Shown here: positions 37,890 through 49,440 of the stretch, in pieces
Numbering within the stretch: position 1 is the stretch's first letter
Layout: every line of letters starts with the position of its first letter
Origin: Epiperipatus broadwayi
Lineage: Eukaryota > Onychophora > Udeonychophora > Euonychophora > Peripatidae
Reading direction: 5' to 3'
DNA: 64,000 nucleotides
Assembly (NCBI GenBank): GCA_028023455.1
Contig: JAQFVV010006215.1
Coordinates: 12,815,473 to 12,879,472, forward strand
The notes under the pieces: model-generated
The model's database searches: none
Told to the model about the DNA's origin: nothing
What the model saw: only the letters and a program-made list of their open reading frames with translations
Program-made: the position numbers and the translations under genes

Positions 37890-40000
37890 AAGTTAAACAC
37901 TTCCCACTCCAAAAACCTTACATACTATAATAAATACATCTACTTCTTCCTCCTTATTACTCAATTGTTTTTTCAGCTCTAGTGCATTTCTTTTTCCCCC
38001 TCCTATACCCACTTTAAGTTGTTTTATTAGTTTCACTATTCTATACTCAGATTACCCAATTCCATCTAAAGATCTAAACAAAAAATTTCTATTTCTCTCA
38101 TTTGTTTTAACTCAAATTTCTCTCAATCTCCATATATTTTATTCTGATTCTTTTTCAATATTTTGCAATTCAAAAATAAATGTTCAATACTTTCTCTCTT
38201 ATCTTACATCATTTCATTTTTGACTTTTTTCAGATATCTAAAACTCAGATCTTTGTGGAAAATAACAGTTAAGTTCCTTTGGTATAATCTTATATTTTTC
38301 ATATTTTATATTACTCTTATACAATTCTAAAGTATTTTTTTTATTCATACAGGTTTTCTATAACTGAATTTCTTTTTTTCCAGTCAACTTATTATTTTTC
38401 TCTCACCACTCATAATTATATACTTATATGCTATAGACATTTAGATCATTTCTTACATAAATGCATAAAACTAAATTATATAACTATTAATTTTTCATGT
38501 GATAATATGATGGATTATTTCAGTTATCTATCAGTAAATGTTAAATGTATAGAAAATTTTTAACTTTATTTAAACTTTCTAAATACAAACATTTTGTTAA
38601 TAATAACACACAAATAGACAACACAACTTAGTAATTATACAGGTGTTGCTGGCCTGATCAGTGACAATATTAGTATAGGAGTCGAACTTATACTTTTAGA
38701 TTTTTGAATAAGGAATTTTAAGGAAAAGCTCTAACCAATTCAATTGATTAGAGTGTTGCCTTAAAAAATCAATATTTAAGAATCTAATGGTGTAAATTCA
38801 ACTTCTATGCTAATACTGTCACTGGTCAGGCCAGCAACATCTGAAGAAGAGTGAATAATACTACTCAAAACATTGTGTAATTACTAACAAGTTGTTTGTA
38901 TTTAAAAAGTTTAAATAAAGTTTAAAATTTTCTATACATTTAACATTTATTGGTAGATAATGAAATAGTCCAACAAATTATCACATCTAATATACCATGA
39001 CCATAAACTTTCAGGCAAATATTAACTTTTCATATTATAAAATCTTTTTTGCCCAATGTATTTATTGTTCTCTACACATAATCCAATTAGACACTATATT
39101 TTTATTAATCTATTTTTTCTTATATTGTAACCTTCCAAACATTTTAAATTTTCTTTTTTCCATTAAAAAAGAAATTCATTTTCTATCTATTTCCTTTTGT
39201 ATTCAGTCTAAAAATTTCTGAGTTCCCTGACCAATTTAAAGTTTATTTCTTATGTTTATTATATGCCAAATTTTTAATCAATCCCATTCTATTTTTTTGT
39301 ATTTCTTACCAACTCTATTTTCTAAATATTTGTGTAACTCCTTTTTTCATTTAATGTAATACCCAAATACTCCACTTCTTCAAGACAAATATATTCAATT
39401 TTCCATCCTTTAGTTTTACACTTCCCATTAAATATTGGGATTTACATGTTTTTCCCCCTGAAATATACTGTGTTCCTGCCTCTCCACACTTACCTAATAA
39501 CGACTCTATATTTTCTATACTATTAGCAAAAAAAAAAAAAGAGTATTATCAGTAAAAAAGGTGACTGTAGGGGAAACCCTATCCTAATCCTAAACTTTTT
39601 ACTTCAACCTTTACTTTTCTTAGAAACAAAATAAATAATAATGGTGATAATGCACTAAGTCTTGAATATTATTTTATCAGAGATATCATCTAATCCTTTT
39701 GCTTTTCCTTTTTGCAATCCGCTTATTGCTCTAGGCATTTCCACATTTATCATTATATTGATCTACTTGTACATTAAGATCACTAATAATAAATCACAGT
39801 CTACAAATTTATTAAGTAATTTTTAATTCATCCTTATTCTCATACTTGCTTCTATCTGGACTTAATAATAGATTTTTTTCTTCTTATTTTTCTAAAAAAA
39901 TTGTACAATCTTTTATTACTGCATTATTTTCCTTCAATAACTTTTTATTAAGTTTAATATTCTAACTTCTACCTCTTTCTCTCATTTGCTTTTGAACAAA
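37890..40000 (-). pseudogene. decayed non-LTR retrotransposon (RT C-terminal part)
   Basis: Read on the minus strand with stops and shifts, it gives 'LSALSPLLF' near 39620-39650, 'FTDNTLFF..ANSIENIESLL' near 39500-39560 (the catalytic F-x-D-D box, here decayed to TDN), then 'GKCGEAGTQY' and a 'WSIWVLH'/'LGITLNEKRS' block near 39340-39390. This is the normal order of LINE RT motifs. Below about 39000 it is interrupted by the foldback 38495-38986, after which purine-rich minus sequence with lysine-rich frames continues to about 37890. Clade cannot be told. Confidence 0.45.
38495..38986. repeat. foldback with tRNA-like core inserted in the LINE relic
   Basis: Arms of about 230 nt: CATGTGATAAT..TGGA, TAAATGTTAAATGTATAGAAAA, GTTGCTGGCCTGATCAGTGAC on the left mirror GTCACTGGTCAGGCCAGCAAC, TTTTCTATACATTTAACATT and ATTATCACAT on the right. 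The centre, ACCAATTCAATTGATTAGAGTGTTGCC, is itself palindromic. GGAGTCGAACTTATAC (left arm) is, reversed, a B-box (GTTCGACTCC) and TTAGAGTGTTGCC resembles an anticodon-side tRNA sequence, so an inverted pair of a tRNA-derived SINE is likely. Confidence 0.6.
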
Positions 40001-41242
40001 GCTCATTTTGAAATAAGATATTATATAATCCATCAATGTTTCATTATGTTAAATGCAGTAAATATATAAGTGATATTTTTTATGAGAAGTATTTATTATT
40101 TTAAATTTGAATCTTATTTAAAAATACCTTTATACGTATTTTTAACTCAAGTTTAAACATTTTTATCAATAAATTCAAATATTTTTTTATGTTTTGTTAG
40201 TATTTAGAAATCATACTAATCCCAAGAAACTTACACATTGTTATAATAAAAGATCTTATTGTTTTAAAAAGTAGAACTAATTATTTACTTGTATCTCAAA
40301 TGATAGAAAATATAAACTATTCTGTAATGTACTTTTAACATAACATAAATGTGTGTCACACTAACATAAACTTAGTAATATTTTTTTTATTATAATTTAT
40401 TAACATATAATGAATATATGGGGTTATGTAGAAGTGCCTATTATTAATTTTACAATGATAGAAGTCACATATAAGTATTTAACAAAATAAAAAGACATGC
40501 CATATCTTTTTAGTAATTTCATATTTAGTTATAATAAAGTTAGCCACATCAAACTTTTTAAATCAAGATATATACATTTTAATATTTACCAAACAATATG
40601 TGTGAGTTTTTCTACTTACTAGTAGCAAGTGTTTCAGCTTACCTATTTTACTTCAGAGGCATTAATTATAAGAATGAATAATAAAAACTAGATGATAGAA
40701 TTATATTCAAATCCTCATGTTAACTTTTTGTATTGAATGTCTTGGTTAAAAATCTACGTTAGCATACCAAAAAAATTCTTGAAAATAAGTTTTGAGACAG
40801 AAATGTGGCCCTTTGCTTATATTGTTTAATGTATATATTTTGAATTAACTAAATAAGTGCACTGTGTGTTCAGGTAAAATTCTCAAAATTTATGTATTTA
40901 AACATTTCAACACTAATTTTTTTTTTAATAGTTTAGCATTTTTTAAATAATAAAAAGAGCTCCGAAGAAGTCTGTTTAATAATTAAACTTTTCAGATGTT
41001 TTGGAAATTTAAATATATAATGAAGTCATGATATATGCAAATTAAAATATTCTACTTCAGTTATACACTATCTAAAAAAAAAGTAAATAAACACAAAAAT
41101 TTTTTTTTTTACCTGTATTCCATACATGATTAAATTTATTAATAACATTTTTTCAGATTATGTTAAAAGCACTTTTTCCCCATTAAGTTTAATGAGATAT
41201 AGTATTTCATGTAATAAAATACTTTCTAAATATGAAGCTAAG
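40001..41242. other. unassigned AT-rich flank 5' of the Gypsy element
   Basis: Nothing recognised. Confidence 0.5.
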
Positions 41243-41433
41243 TGTAGTGTATTCGTGGTGACGTCACAGTTACTGCAGAATGAATATTATCGCAACTGCG
41301 AGACTACAGAGGGAAGCCATGTTAGCACGGATTATGCTTCCCTAGTATTTATAAGCATTATGTATAGTAATAGTAATAAATGATTAACTAGTAAAGTGTT
41401 GTTTGTGTTTATTTGTATTCGTGATACACAACA
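41243..41433 (+). repeat. 5' LTR of the Gypsy element
   Basis: Starts TGTAGTGTAT and ends ATACACAACA (imperfect inverted ends). Contains TGACGTCA (CRE-type site) early and AATAAA near the segment shared with the 3' LTR. About 191 bp if the ATACACAACA end is right; the exact 3' limit is inferred because the 3' LTR lacks its last 39 bases. Confidence 0.75.
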
Positions 41434-41437
41434 CTTT

Positions 41438-41455
41438 TGGCGACGAGGATGGGAT
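41438..41455 (+). promoter_or_regulatory. primer-binding site (tRNA-Ser type)
   Basis: TGGCGACGAGGATGGGAT is the complement expected for the 3' end of a metazoan serine tRNA with a GACGAGG acceptor, placed four bases after the 5' LTR. The tRNA match is from memory. Confidence 0.7.
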
Positions 41456-41555
41456 CCCGCTAGCTGCATTATTTTCTTTACCTTGGGATTACGGCAAGAA
41501 ACTACAGAAATACTTTTCTTCGCGAAGACGTTCAACAAGGCGTTAATGCTCAAGG

Positions 41556-42677
41556 ATGGCAACTGTCGGGAAGTTATCTGCATTCGACGTCGAGTTCCCA
41601 CAACTATGGGATACGTATGCATCGCAAGTCGAATTTTATTGTCTGGCGAATGATATTACAAGTGAAGACAAGAAACGAGCTACTTTGTTGGCAGCCTGCG
41701 GACTACAAACGCTATCGATATTGCGGTCTTTGATAGCCCCAGCTCAGCCGTTAGAAAGGTCATATGACGAGCTCACCGCTGTGTTAAAACAATACTTCAA
41801 TCCAAGGCCCTCTATAATCTATCAGCGCTACCAGTTTTGCCATCGTGAACAAAAAGAGGGAGAGACTATTAGTGTTTTTCTCGCGGGACTGAGACGTCTC
41901 GCGGAAGGATGTGATTTTGGCACGACACTCGTCGAGCGCCTCCGTGATCAGTTTGTTTGTGGACTGAGAGATGAAAGTGTACAGCGCCGACTGCTCACCG
42001 AAGAAACATTAACCCTAGATGCCGCAGTGCAGAGGAGTTTAGCAGCCGAGGCAGCGGGGACCCAGGTGCGGGAGATGCATGCTTCTGGATTGTCATCATC
42101 AGTGGATCTAATACAACACCGCCGGCAGTTTCCTACCAAATACAAAACGGAGTTACAAAAACATATAATGCCGACTGTGCCATGTTGCGGCTGTGGTGGT
42201 ACACATGTTCGTACAGAATGCCCTTTTCGCCGAGCAAAATGCCATTTTTGCCGAAAGACAGGTCACATCCAAAGGGTATGTAAGGCCCGACAACAGGACA
42301 CTCAGACATCATCCACCCAGTGCATGGCAGTGAAAGGGGAATTGGATACTGATGGGGCATTGGACTTAATATACAAGCTCCATAGTGACAGCAAAACTCT
42401 CAGAACTACAGCAAGAGTGCTTATTAACAATACTAAATGCTGCATGGAAGTAGATTCCGGATCGGAATATTCAATTGTATCTCGGGGGTTTTTTCCAAGA
42501 CTTGTGCAAAGGAAAACCGCCAGTGTTGGAACCTGTGCAAACGACACTGCGAGATTTTCAGCAAAACCGGATCACCTTTATGGGACAGTGCTTTGTCAGC
42601 GTCAAATACGGAAAGTATTCAGCTTGTTTACGCCTGTTAATTGTGGAAAGAGCATGTACAAATCTACTTGGCCGTGA
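41556..42677 (+). CDS. Gag with start of the aspartic protease
   Basis: 373 codons from ATG 41556. Residues about 1-200 are a capsid-like helical region. A zinc-knuckle pair at about 210-242 binds RNA: CX2CX3HX4C then CX2CX4HX4C. A protease active site, DSGSE, follows at 300-304. After about residue 310 the frame departs from the protease homology at a G5T6 run (42484-42494), and the remaining 60 or so codons are off-frame readthrough. Usual Gypsy elements place a frame change between gag and pol, not inside the protease, so this is either a programmed shift at an unusual place or a disabling mutation or assembly error. Confidence 0.85.
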   Translation: MATVGKLSAFDVEFPQLWDTYASQVEFYCLANDITSEDKKRATLLAACGLQTLSILRSLIAPAQPLERSYDELTAVLKQYFNPRPSIIYQRYQFCHREQKEGETISVFLAGLRRLAEGCDFGTTLVERLRDQFVCGLRDESVQRRLLTEETLTLDAAVQRSLAAEAAGTQVREMHASGLSSSVDLIQHRRQFPTKYKTELQKHIMPTVPCCGCGGTHVRTECPFRRAKCHFCRKTGHIQRVCKARQQDTQTSSTQCMAVKGELDTDGALDLIYKLHSDSKTLRTTARVLINNTKCCMEVDSGSEYSIVSRGFFPRLVQRKTASVGTCANDTARFSAKPDHLYGTVLCQRQIRKVFSLFTPVNCGKSMYKSTWP

Positions 42678-45378
42678 ATGGTTTGCCCCCTTGGGAATAT
42701 TTTTATCGGGGGTGCATTCAGTTCGACATTCACCAATGCAAGATATCATTGATGCTTTTCCCCAGGTTTTCAGCACTACTCTTGGAAGATATCGAGGATC
42801 GCCAGTGTCTTTACCGATAGACCCAAAAATACCACCTATTCGCCTCCGAGCCCGGCCATTGCCATTGGCTATGAAACCAAAGGTTGACGCAGCGCTAGAC
42901 ACCTTATTAAAGGACGGAATCATTGAGCCAGTTTGCGACCCTGTATGGGCAACACCAGTGGTGCCCATCATCAAAGCGTCAGGAGAGGTCCGCCTTTGCG
43001 GTGATTATAAGGTGACCGTAAATCAAGCATTAAGAGATCACCCATATCCAATACCAGCAGTACACCATTTTCTCGCATCGTTTCCTAGGAGTTCAGTGTT
43101 TGCAAAAATAGACTTAGCTCGAGCATACCTACAACTGCCGGTAGATGAGGCATCGGCAGATGCACAGACCATTATCACTCATCGGGGAGCCTTCCGAGTG
43201 AAGAGATTGCAGTACGGCATTAGCGTGGCCCCAGGAATATTTCAGGGAATGGTGGACAACATACTAGGAGGTATTCAGGGAGTTTTCCCATACTTCGATG
43301 ATGTACTGATATGTGCAACATCTGATACGGACCTAACCACCAAATTAAGAACAGTCTGCAGCAAATTGGCTGCCTGTGGGCTGAGTGTAAATAAAGACAA
43401 ATGTGTCCTCGGAGTGTCGTCGATAGACTTTTTGGGATACACCCTGGATGCAGAGGGCCTGCACCCAGCGGCCGACAAGGTGGCTGCTATTAGGAGAGCA
43501 CCGACACCAACAGATAAGAAGCTACAGGCATTCTTGGGGTTGCTCAACTTCTACAGTAACTTTTTGCCACACCGAGCTACGACAGCCGAACCACTACATA
43601 AATTGCTTAAGGCGGATACAGTATGGTCATGGACCAAAGAACACGAGAGAGCGTTCACACAATTGAAGGAGGCCCTGACGTCCGACGATGTGCTGGTGCC
43701 TTTCGATCCCCGCCAACAAGTGGTGGTAACCTGCGACGCTTCACCATATGGAGTGGGAGCAGTACTTAGCCTGAAGTATGCAAATGGCCTATGTTCACCA
43801 GTTGCTTTTGCATCACGAACACTCACCAAGTCTGAAAGGAATTACGCTCAGATAGACCGGGAAGCACTTGCTATTATATTTGGGGTGAAACATTTCCACC
43901 ATTTCGTATATGGAATACCGTTCGAGATAGTGACTGACCACAAGCCACTGCTGGGAATCTTCACGTCGGACCGGCCGACCCCATTCATTCTATCACCCCG
44001 AATGCAAAGGTGGGCATGCCTCTTGATGGCTTACAACTTCAGACTGCAGTATGCACCAGGGAGGAGCATAGGGAACGCAGATGCACTGAGTAGGTGGCCA
44101 TCCCCTGCAGTTCAGCAGAGTGAGGAGAAGCTGCGAGCAGTATTATTCCTTGAGGACTTGGAAAACCCACTAGTTTCTGCAGAACAGATCGAGAAAGAGA
44201 CTAAAGCAGACCCTGTGCTATCTAGAGTAAAGGAGTGCATCCTGACAGCATGGCCAACACACATTCAACAAGATCTTCCATCTTATCAGTCGCGAAAAAA
44301 TGAGTTGTCAACACACCGAGGATGTTTGCTGTGGGGGGCACGGGTGGTCATACCGACATCTCTTAGACCCATAGTTCTTCGTGAGCTGCACCCGGGACAC
44401 ATGGGAATTGTGAGAACAAAAGCACTTGCACGCTCATACGTCTGGTGGCCTGGAATGGACCAGGACATAGAACAACTAATAGCTAAATGTAACAACTGTC
44501 AAGAGATACGACACCAGCAATCCCGTGCACCAACACATCACTGGGAGATTACAGCTCTGCCATGGTCACGAATACATGTGGATTACGCTGGACCTATCCA
44601 GGGGAAAATGATTTTAGTTGTCGTGTATGCACACTTGAAGTGGATCGATGTCCGTGAAATGCCATCGACAATGACTGGAGCTACCATCTCAGCACTTAGA
44701 GAACTTTTCGCAACACATGGTCTTCCCGAATGCATTGTCTCAGATAACGGCCCTCAGTTCACTGCAATGGAGTTCACCACCTTCCTTCACCGGAATGGCA
44801 TTCGCCATGCAAGAGTTGCTCCGTATCATCCATCAAGCAACGTGTTGGCAGAACGTGCAGTACAATCTGTTAAGGAGGGATTGCAACGTCTACGCAACGG
44901 GACCTGGAGTCAGCGGCTGGCACGTTATTTACTAATGCAACACACTATGCCATCAACAGCAACGGGACTTAGCCCAGCCGAGCTACTGTTCAAGCGGCGC
45001 ATAAGAACATGCCTGGATTTCCTGCACCCTGACAGGGCACCGCAAATAAATCAGACACCGATACAAAGGGTACGAACATTCCTACCACAGGATACAATTT
45101 TGACACGTAGGGCTGGAAAGAACTCACCATGGATACCTGCAGTTATCCAACATCAGACAGGACCATTGTCATACGAGATTCTAACGGACTCCGGAATTCA
45201 AAAAAGACATGTAGACCATTTGCGACCTAGAGCGGTAAATGCCCACACAGAGGAAACTGCGGCAAACCAGGATAGTCAGAATGAGACAGCACTTGGAGAA
45301 CCCATTCAGGTGGCCGCACCTACCACCAGTATACACCAAGAGAGTAAACCACAAACACCTAGTGGTCGCCCTCGGTGA
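42454..45378 (+). CDS. Pol: protease C-terminal part, RT, RNase H, integrase
   Basis: Open from the stop at 42451 to 45378, in a frame shifted relative to gag; there is no ATG in the right place, so it depends on a frame change at 42484-42494. Numbering from 42475: protease end ('LLGREW') about 63-69; RT about 130-330 with YFDD at 273-276; RNase H about 415-540 with D421, E463, D488; integrase zinc finger H639, H642, C672, C675; integrase core D703, D757, E793 (D,D35E). Integrase is followed by a proline-rich tail without a chromodomain. All catalytic residues I can check are present and there are no internal stops. Resembles animal K02A2.6/Mag-type Gypsy polyproteins. Confidence 0.9.
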   Translation: MPDRNIQLYLGGFFQDLCKGKPPVLEPVQTTLRDFQQNRITFMGQCFVSVKYGKYSACLRLLIVERACTNLLGREWFAPLGIFLSGVHSVRHSPMQDIIDAFPQVFSTTLGRYRGSPVSLPIDPKIPPIRLRARPLPLAMKPKVDAALDTLLKDGIIEPVCDPVWATPVVPIIKASGEVRLCGDYKVTVNQALRDHPYPIPAVHHFLASFPRSSVFAKIDLARAYLQLPVDEASADAQTIITHRGAFRVKRLQYGISVAPGIFQGMVDNILGGIQGVFPYFDDVLICATSDTDLTTKLRTVCSKLAACGLSVNKDKCVLGVSSIDFLGYTLDAEGLHPAADKVAAIRRAPTPTDKKLQAFLGLLNFYSNFLPHRATTAEPLHKLLKADTVWSWTKEHERAFTQLKEALTSDDVLVPFDPRQQVVVTCDASPYGVGAVLSLKYANGLCSPVAFASRTLTKSERNYAQIDREALAIIFGVKHFHHFVYGIPFEIVTDHKPLLGIFTSDRPTPFILSPRMQRWACLLMAYNFRLQYAPGRSIGNADALSRWPSPAVQQSEEKLRAVLFLEDLENPLVSAEQIEKETKADPVLSRVKECILTAWPTHIQQDLPSYQSRKNELSTHRGCLLWGARVVIPTSLRPIVLRELHPGHMGIVRTKALARSYVWWPGMDQDIEQLIAKCNNCQEIRHQQSRAPTHHWEITALPWSRIHVDYAGPIQGKMILVVVYAHLKWIDVREMPSTMTGATISALRELFATHGLPECIVSDNGPQFTAMEFTTFLHRNGIRHARVAPYHPSSNVLAERAVQSVKEGLQRLRNGTWSQRLARYLLMQHTMPSTATGLSPAELLFKRRIRTCLDFLHPDRAPQINQTPIQRVRTFLPQDTILTRRAGKNSPWIPAVIQHQTGPLSYEILTDSGIQKRHVDHLRPRAVNAHTEETAANQDSQNETALGEPIQVAAPTTSIHQESKPQTPSGRPR

Positions 45379-45421
45379 GTACGCCGCCCTCCTGCACGTC
45401 TGTTGGACTATGACACTTCTC

Positions 45422-45445
45422 AAAAAAGGGGGGAAAGGGAAGGAG
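45422..45445 (+). other. polypurine tract
   Basis: An unbroken run of A and G (A6G6A3G3A2G2AG) directly abutting the 3' LTR start; the plus-strand primer for reverse transcription. Confidence 0.85.
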
Positions 45446-45597
45446 TGTAGTGTATTCGTGGTGACGTCACAGTTACTGCAGAATGAATATTATCGCAACT
45501 GCGAGACTACAGAGGGAAGCCATGTTAGCACGGATTATGCTTCCCTAGTATTTATAAGCATTATGTATAGTAATAGTAATAAATGATTAACTAGTAA
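45446..45597 (+). repeat. 3' LTR, truncated
   Basis: Identical to 41243-41394 by eye, then departs about 20 bases after AATAAA; the last 39 bases of the 5' LTR are missing and host-like AT-rich DNA follows. Confidence 0.85.
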
Positions 45598-48020
45598 TAT
45601 TTACTAAGGCTGTAAACCTCAAGAATATGCGTGTAAAAATGCGAAGATAGGGACCTCTACAGGTCTTAACCACAAGCTTATGCTTTGAAAGAAAAGAGGG
45701 GAACCCTTCTTTACTTCAACCTACTTTATATATGAATAGGTGAAGCTGAAGCGGTTAAATCTAAGAGCGTGAAACTATTCAATACTTAACTGATTAAGTC
45801 TACAATTCCTATTACACATTAGTACTCACGAAATCTTTCAATTTACAAGTCAATGGAAAGATCTTATAGTTAGAAATCTATTATGATAATTTAAAGTTGT
45901 AATTATAAATTTATTTAAACCCACATTTGTATAAAGAATTTAGTCAAGAATCTAAAATGTATATCTGCAAACAAGGATGACTGTATAAATTCTAATGTGG
46001 ACTTGAAATAAGAAAATAAATAGAAACTAATCTTCTGATAATGAGATTGCTATTAGGCTTCCATAGGAGGAAAAAGGTTATTTAAGAAAGAGGACATCAT
46101 CAGTGTTTAATTATGGTGAAACTGGTATTTCTGATATATCAACTGCTTGAGTAGGTTGAAATTACCATTTTATTGTTCATTTTACTTGAAAAAAAAAAGA
46201 GATATAATACAACAATTTGTTTTATTATTTCTAGTTTTTTGTATGGATGTGAATAATGATCACACAAACAAAAAACATATATGTAAATGTGCTCTCTCAA
46301 TTTATTATTAATAACTATATTTTTAAAAAAAAATTGTTTGTATTATAATCTTTATACATATATACTATAGACATAAAAGTGTCTGCATTGATATGCAGTA
46401 TATATATATATATATATGCACATGTTGAAAAGTACTGCATATTTATAGTACAGCAAGCTTATCAACAAAATGTGAGTTAATATCCAAGGTATACGATATA
46501 TGGAGAGGAGCATGGAACAAAAAATAGATATTTGTGGCTCCATTGAAATAAAATATTGTATTTGCATTGTGTTAAATGAAGATATCCATGTAATATAATT
46601 TATACCTTCATTAACCACTTTACAATGCAAGCTAATAAAGTAAAATTTATTTCTTTATATTTTCTTACAGTTTCACTGTCCACCAGTCTCATCAGAGCTA
46701 TAATATTTAAATATATGACCATACAATTAGTACTTATCCATACTCACATGCTTACATATAATTATATTACACATTATATATAATCTCTACATTATGGATT
46801 TTAAAGTATACAATTTTTTTAATGAGCCTAGTAACTATATAGCATTATTCATTTTTAACAATTTTATAAATATTAATATTTCATTTTATTCTTATTTTTG
46901 ATTGATTTCTTTTGCATAAACTGTTTTATATTTTTAATATATATGTTATTCTAGATTTATATGATTTTTAAACATTTTAATAACTTAATTTATTTTTATC
47001 ATTTAATTTCTACTTTTTCAACTTTTACCTATAACTTGAGCTCAAGAATGCTCAAAAGAAATCTTTTTCAAAAATTATGACCAATCATAGATTTTAAATT
47101 GCTAGTGAGAAATTGGTAAGGCCTACAAACACATGATATAGATCATTATTTGTGTTGCTTCATTATCTTTCAAATGATATTTGTTTTTATTTTTTATGAT
47201 AAAATTTGATTTTTCATGACAGTTTTTGTAAAATGAGATTTACAAGTTTTTTTTTTCTTAGTTTTTTATATTTCATGAAAATTAATGAATGTGGATTTAT
47301 TTTTCCTTTAAAATAAAAATTCTACATGGTAGTATTGACATTTATCAGAGGGCTTGAAGACTCCTATAAGTACAGTTTTCTGTCAGGTGTAAGCATATAA
47401 TCTTTTCCATGATGGTCTGTAAATAATGTGCTATAGAATAATGGTCTATTTGAGCTTTACATTAACAGTCTGTTTCATGTGTAGTGAATTTACAATCTAA
47501 ATGTAAACAATTTTATGTCTACATTTTTTTCAATCTACAGTTATTTTCTAGTTTTTTTATATAAATATAATATTTTGTTACAAATAATGCTTATAAAGAA
47601 AAATCAAATTTTTTTCATTATCATAACTGATATTAGAGACAATATCTCATATCTGTTTTGTATGTATTTGTATCACATATCTCTCATTCAAACATAAGCA
47701 ATTATATTTCATTTTTTGCAATCTATGGATATTTTTTATACAAATATTATATACTTTTTCTAAGTTATGCTTATAGTCATATTTCTTATAACAATTAATC
47801 CTAATTTTTTCAAAATAAAGCCATTTACCTAGTAAGTTACAGGTATTTCCATAAGGGCAAATGAAAGGACATATAATAAGGAGCATCAGTATTGTGACTA
47901 TGCTCATTAATATTTTATATTACTCTATATTGGGATTTTTTTTTTCTTGTTTAGTTATCACCATGTGCAGAAATGTGATATACATACACCCTGAAAAAAG
48001 TTTTTAGTTTTGATTTTTTT
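45598..48020. other. unassigned AT-rich flank 3' of the Gypsy element
   Basis: Nothing recognised beyond TA microsatellites near 46400. Confidence 0.5.
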
Positions 48021-48122
48021 TTTCTTGTCACTTTTTCTCTTTGCTCTTTTATATTATATATATATTTGCAATTTCTTGTCACTTTTTCTCTTTGCTCTTT
48101 TATATTATATATATATTTGCAA
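48021..48122. repeat. tandem duplication, unit 51 bp
   Basis: TTTCTTGTCACTTTTTCTC ... ATATATATTTGCAA is repeated twice head-to-tail with no visible difference. Confidence 0.75.
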
Positions 48123-48840
48123 TTACTTTAAACGTTAACTTTATTTTTTGATAAATTATAATTCAGTAAAGTTTTCTTCGCATAATATCTAACATATTAT
48201 TGTTAATTTTTTTTTTCCCATTAGAAAGAAATATATTTCCAGCAGCTATCTGCATGGAAGAACAAGATCTGGAATCAGCTAGTAAAAATGAAAGATTACA
48301 AGTGAATTTATATTTAAATATTTTATAATGAAAAATTATCTCAGGTAAGTCATGTTATATATATCACTTTTTTCAGAATTTTAAGAATGTAGAAGGAGCT
48401 GACTATAAAATTGTGACTTTAACATTTAACTCTCTAAATTTAGAATTTGTGAACCTAAGTAAAAATAAGCATTGTTAAAAGTGTTAAAAAATCTCTTTTT
48501 CCTAAGTTTTTTTATGATGATAATTATATTTCTTTCACTTTTATTACATTCATTAATATTTACTCTTTCTAACAATATATAATATTTCATGGTATCTTCA
48601 AATTGAAAAAAAATTTACAAATTGTATCTCAGACCAATTGTTTAAAAATTCAATATGTCACTCACTGTCAGTAAACAAGTTAACTGACATTATTTTTAAA
48701 CTGTCTGATATTTTTATACTAATTCCCTCTATGAGCATTTTTTAAAACTATGTCTTATTTTCATTTTCAATCCACAAACATTTATTTAATTAACCAGACT
48801 GCACCTGAGCCATGTTGCTTTAATAAATTTATTTTTGAGA

Positions 48841-49440
48841 TTTAATGTAAATTAAACAAAAGACTTTAATATTATATATTAAACGTGAAAAATGAAGTCT
48901 CTGAAAGGCCACTGTTTTGACTTCAATTATAAGCTAATGAAAACTACATGTAAATATGATACTAATGCACATCTATTTTTTCCCCCTCACTATATATCAC
49001 ATTTTCAAACATAAATTTATGTACTGTAATCATATTTTCTTTGCAATTTAAATACTATATTCCTATAGTTTAAAGCTCTTGTACTGATTTTTTTCTGAGC
49101 ATTTTTTATTAATCTTTCACATAAACATAATAATATGCTAAACAAAACTAATTGTGAATACATTACTATAGCATCTATTTTTTGCCTTCACTAAATATCA
49201 CATTTCAGACATGAATTTCTGTGCTGTAATTACATTTTCTTCATGATTTAAATACTATATCTCTGTAGTTAAAAGCATTTTTTTTTCCAAAGGTTTTTTT
49301 AATGACGGAGATTGTTGCTATGGCAGAATATAAAAACATTGGGTTTTCAGTCCATTATTTTTGCAATAATTTGTTGTTTTAACAAAAAAAATTTTAAGAT
49401 TTAATGTAAATTAAACAAAACATTTAAATATTATATAAAT
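48841..49440. repeat. diverged tandem-like repeats
   Basis: CATCTATTTTTTCCCCCTCAC ... ATATCACATTT ... GCTGTAAT ... TTAAATACTATAT occurs near 48970 and again near 49170; TTTAATGTAAATTAAACAAAA occurs near 48841 and 49402. Old local duplication. Confidence 0.4.

Larger units (their letters stand above)
41243..45597 (+). mobile_element. Ty3/Gypsy LTR retrotransposon, nearly complete
   Basis: LTR, tRNA primer site, gag, protease-RT-RNase H-integrase, polypurine tract, LTR in the standard order. No env-like or chromodomain frame follows integrase. The 152 bases shared by the two LTRs look identical, so insertion is recent. GC content is far above the host intron. CTAAG precedes the 5' LTR (41238-41242) and occurs again at 45604-45608, six bases after the truncated 3' LTR, so it is a possible target-site duplication. 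It lies in the sense opposite to the host gene. Confidence 0.9.

Noticed and set aside
38640-38860. CACTGATCAGG/GTCACTGGTCAGG considered as a hammerhead core
   Set aside because: No CTGANGA and no GAAA at the right spacing.
41332-45586. Many short frames on both strands across the Gypsy element
   Set aside because: Shadows of gag and pol in other frames or repeats of the LTR sequence.
45239-45586. Possible env-like frame after pol
   Set aside because: It overlaps the pol tail and runs into the LTR; no signal peptide or membrane segment.
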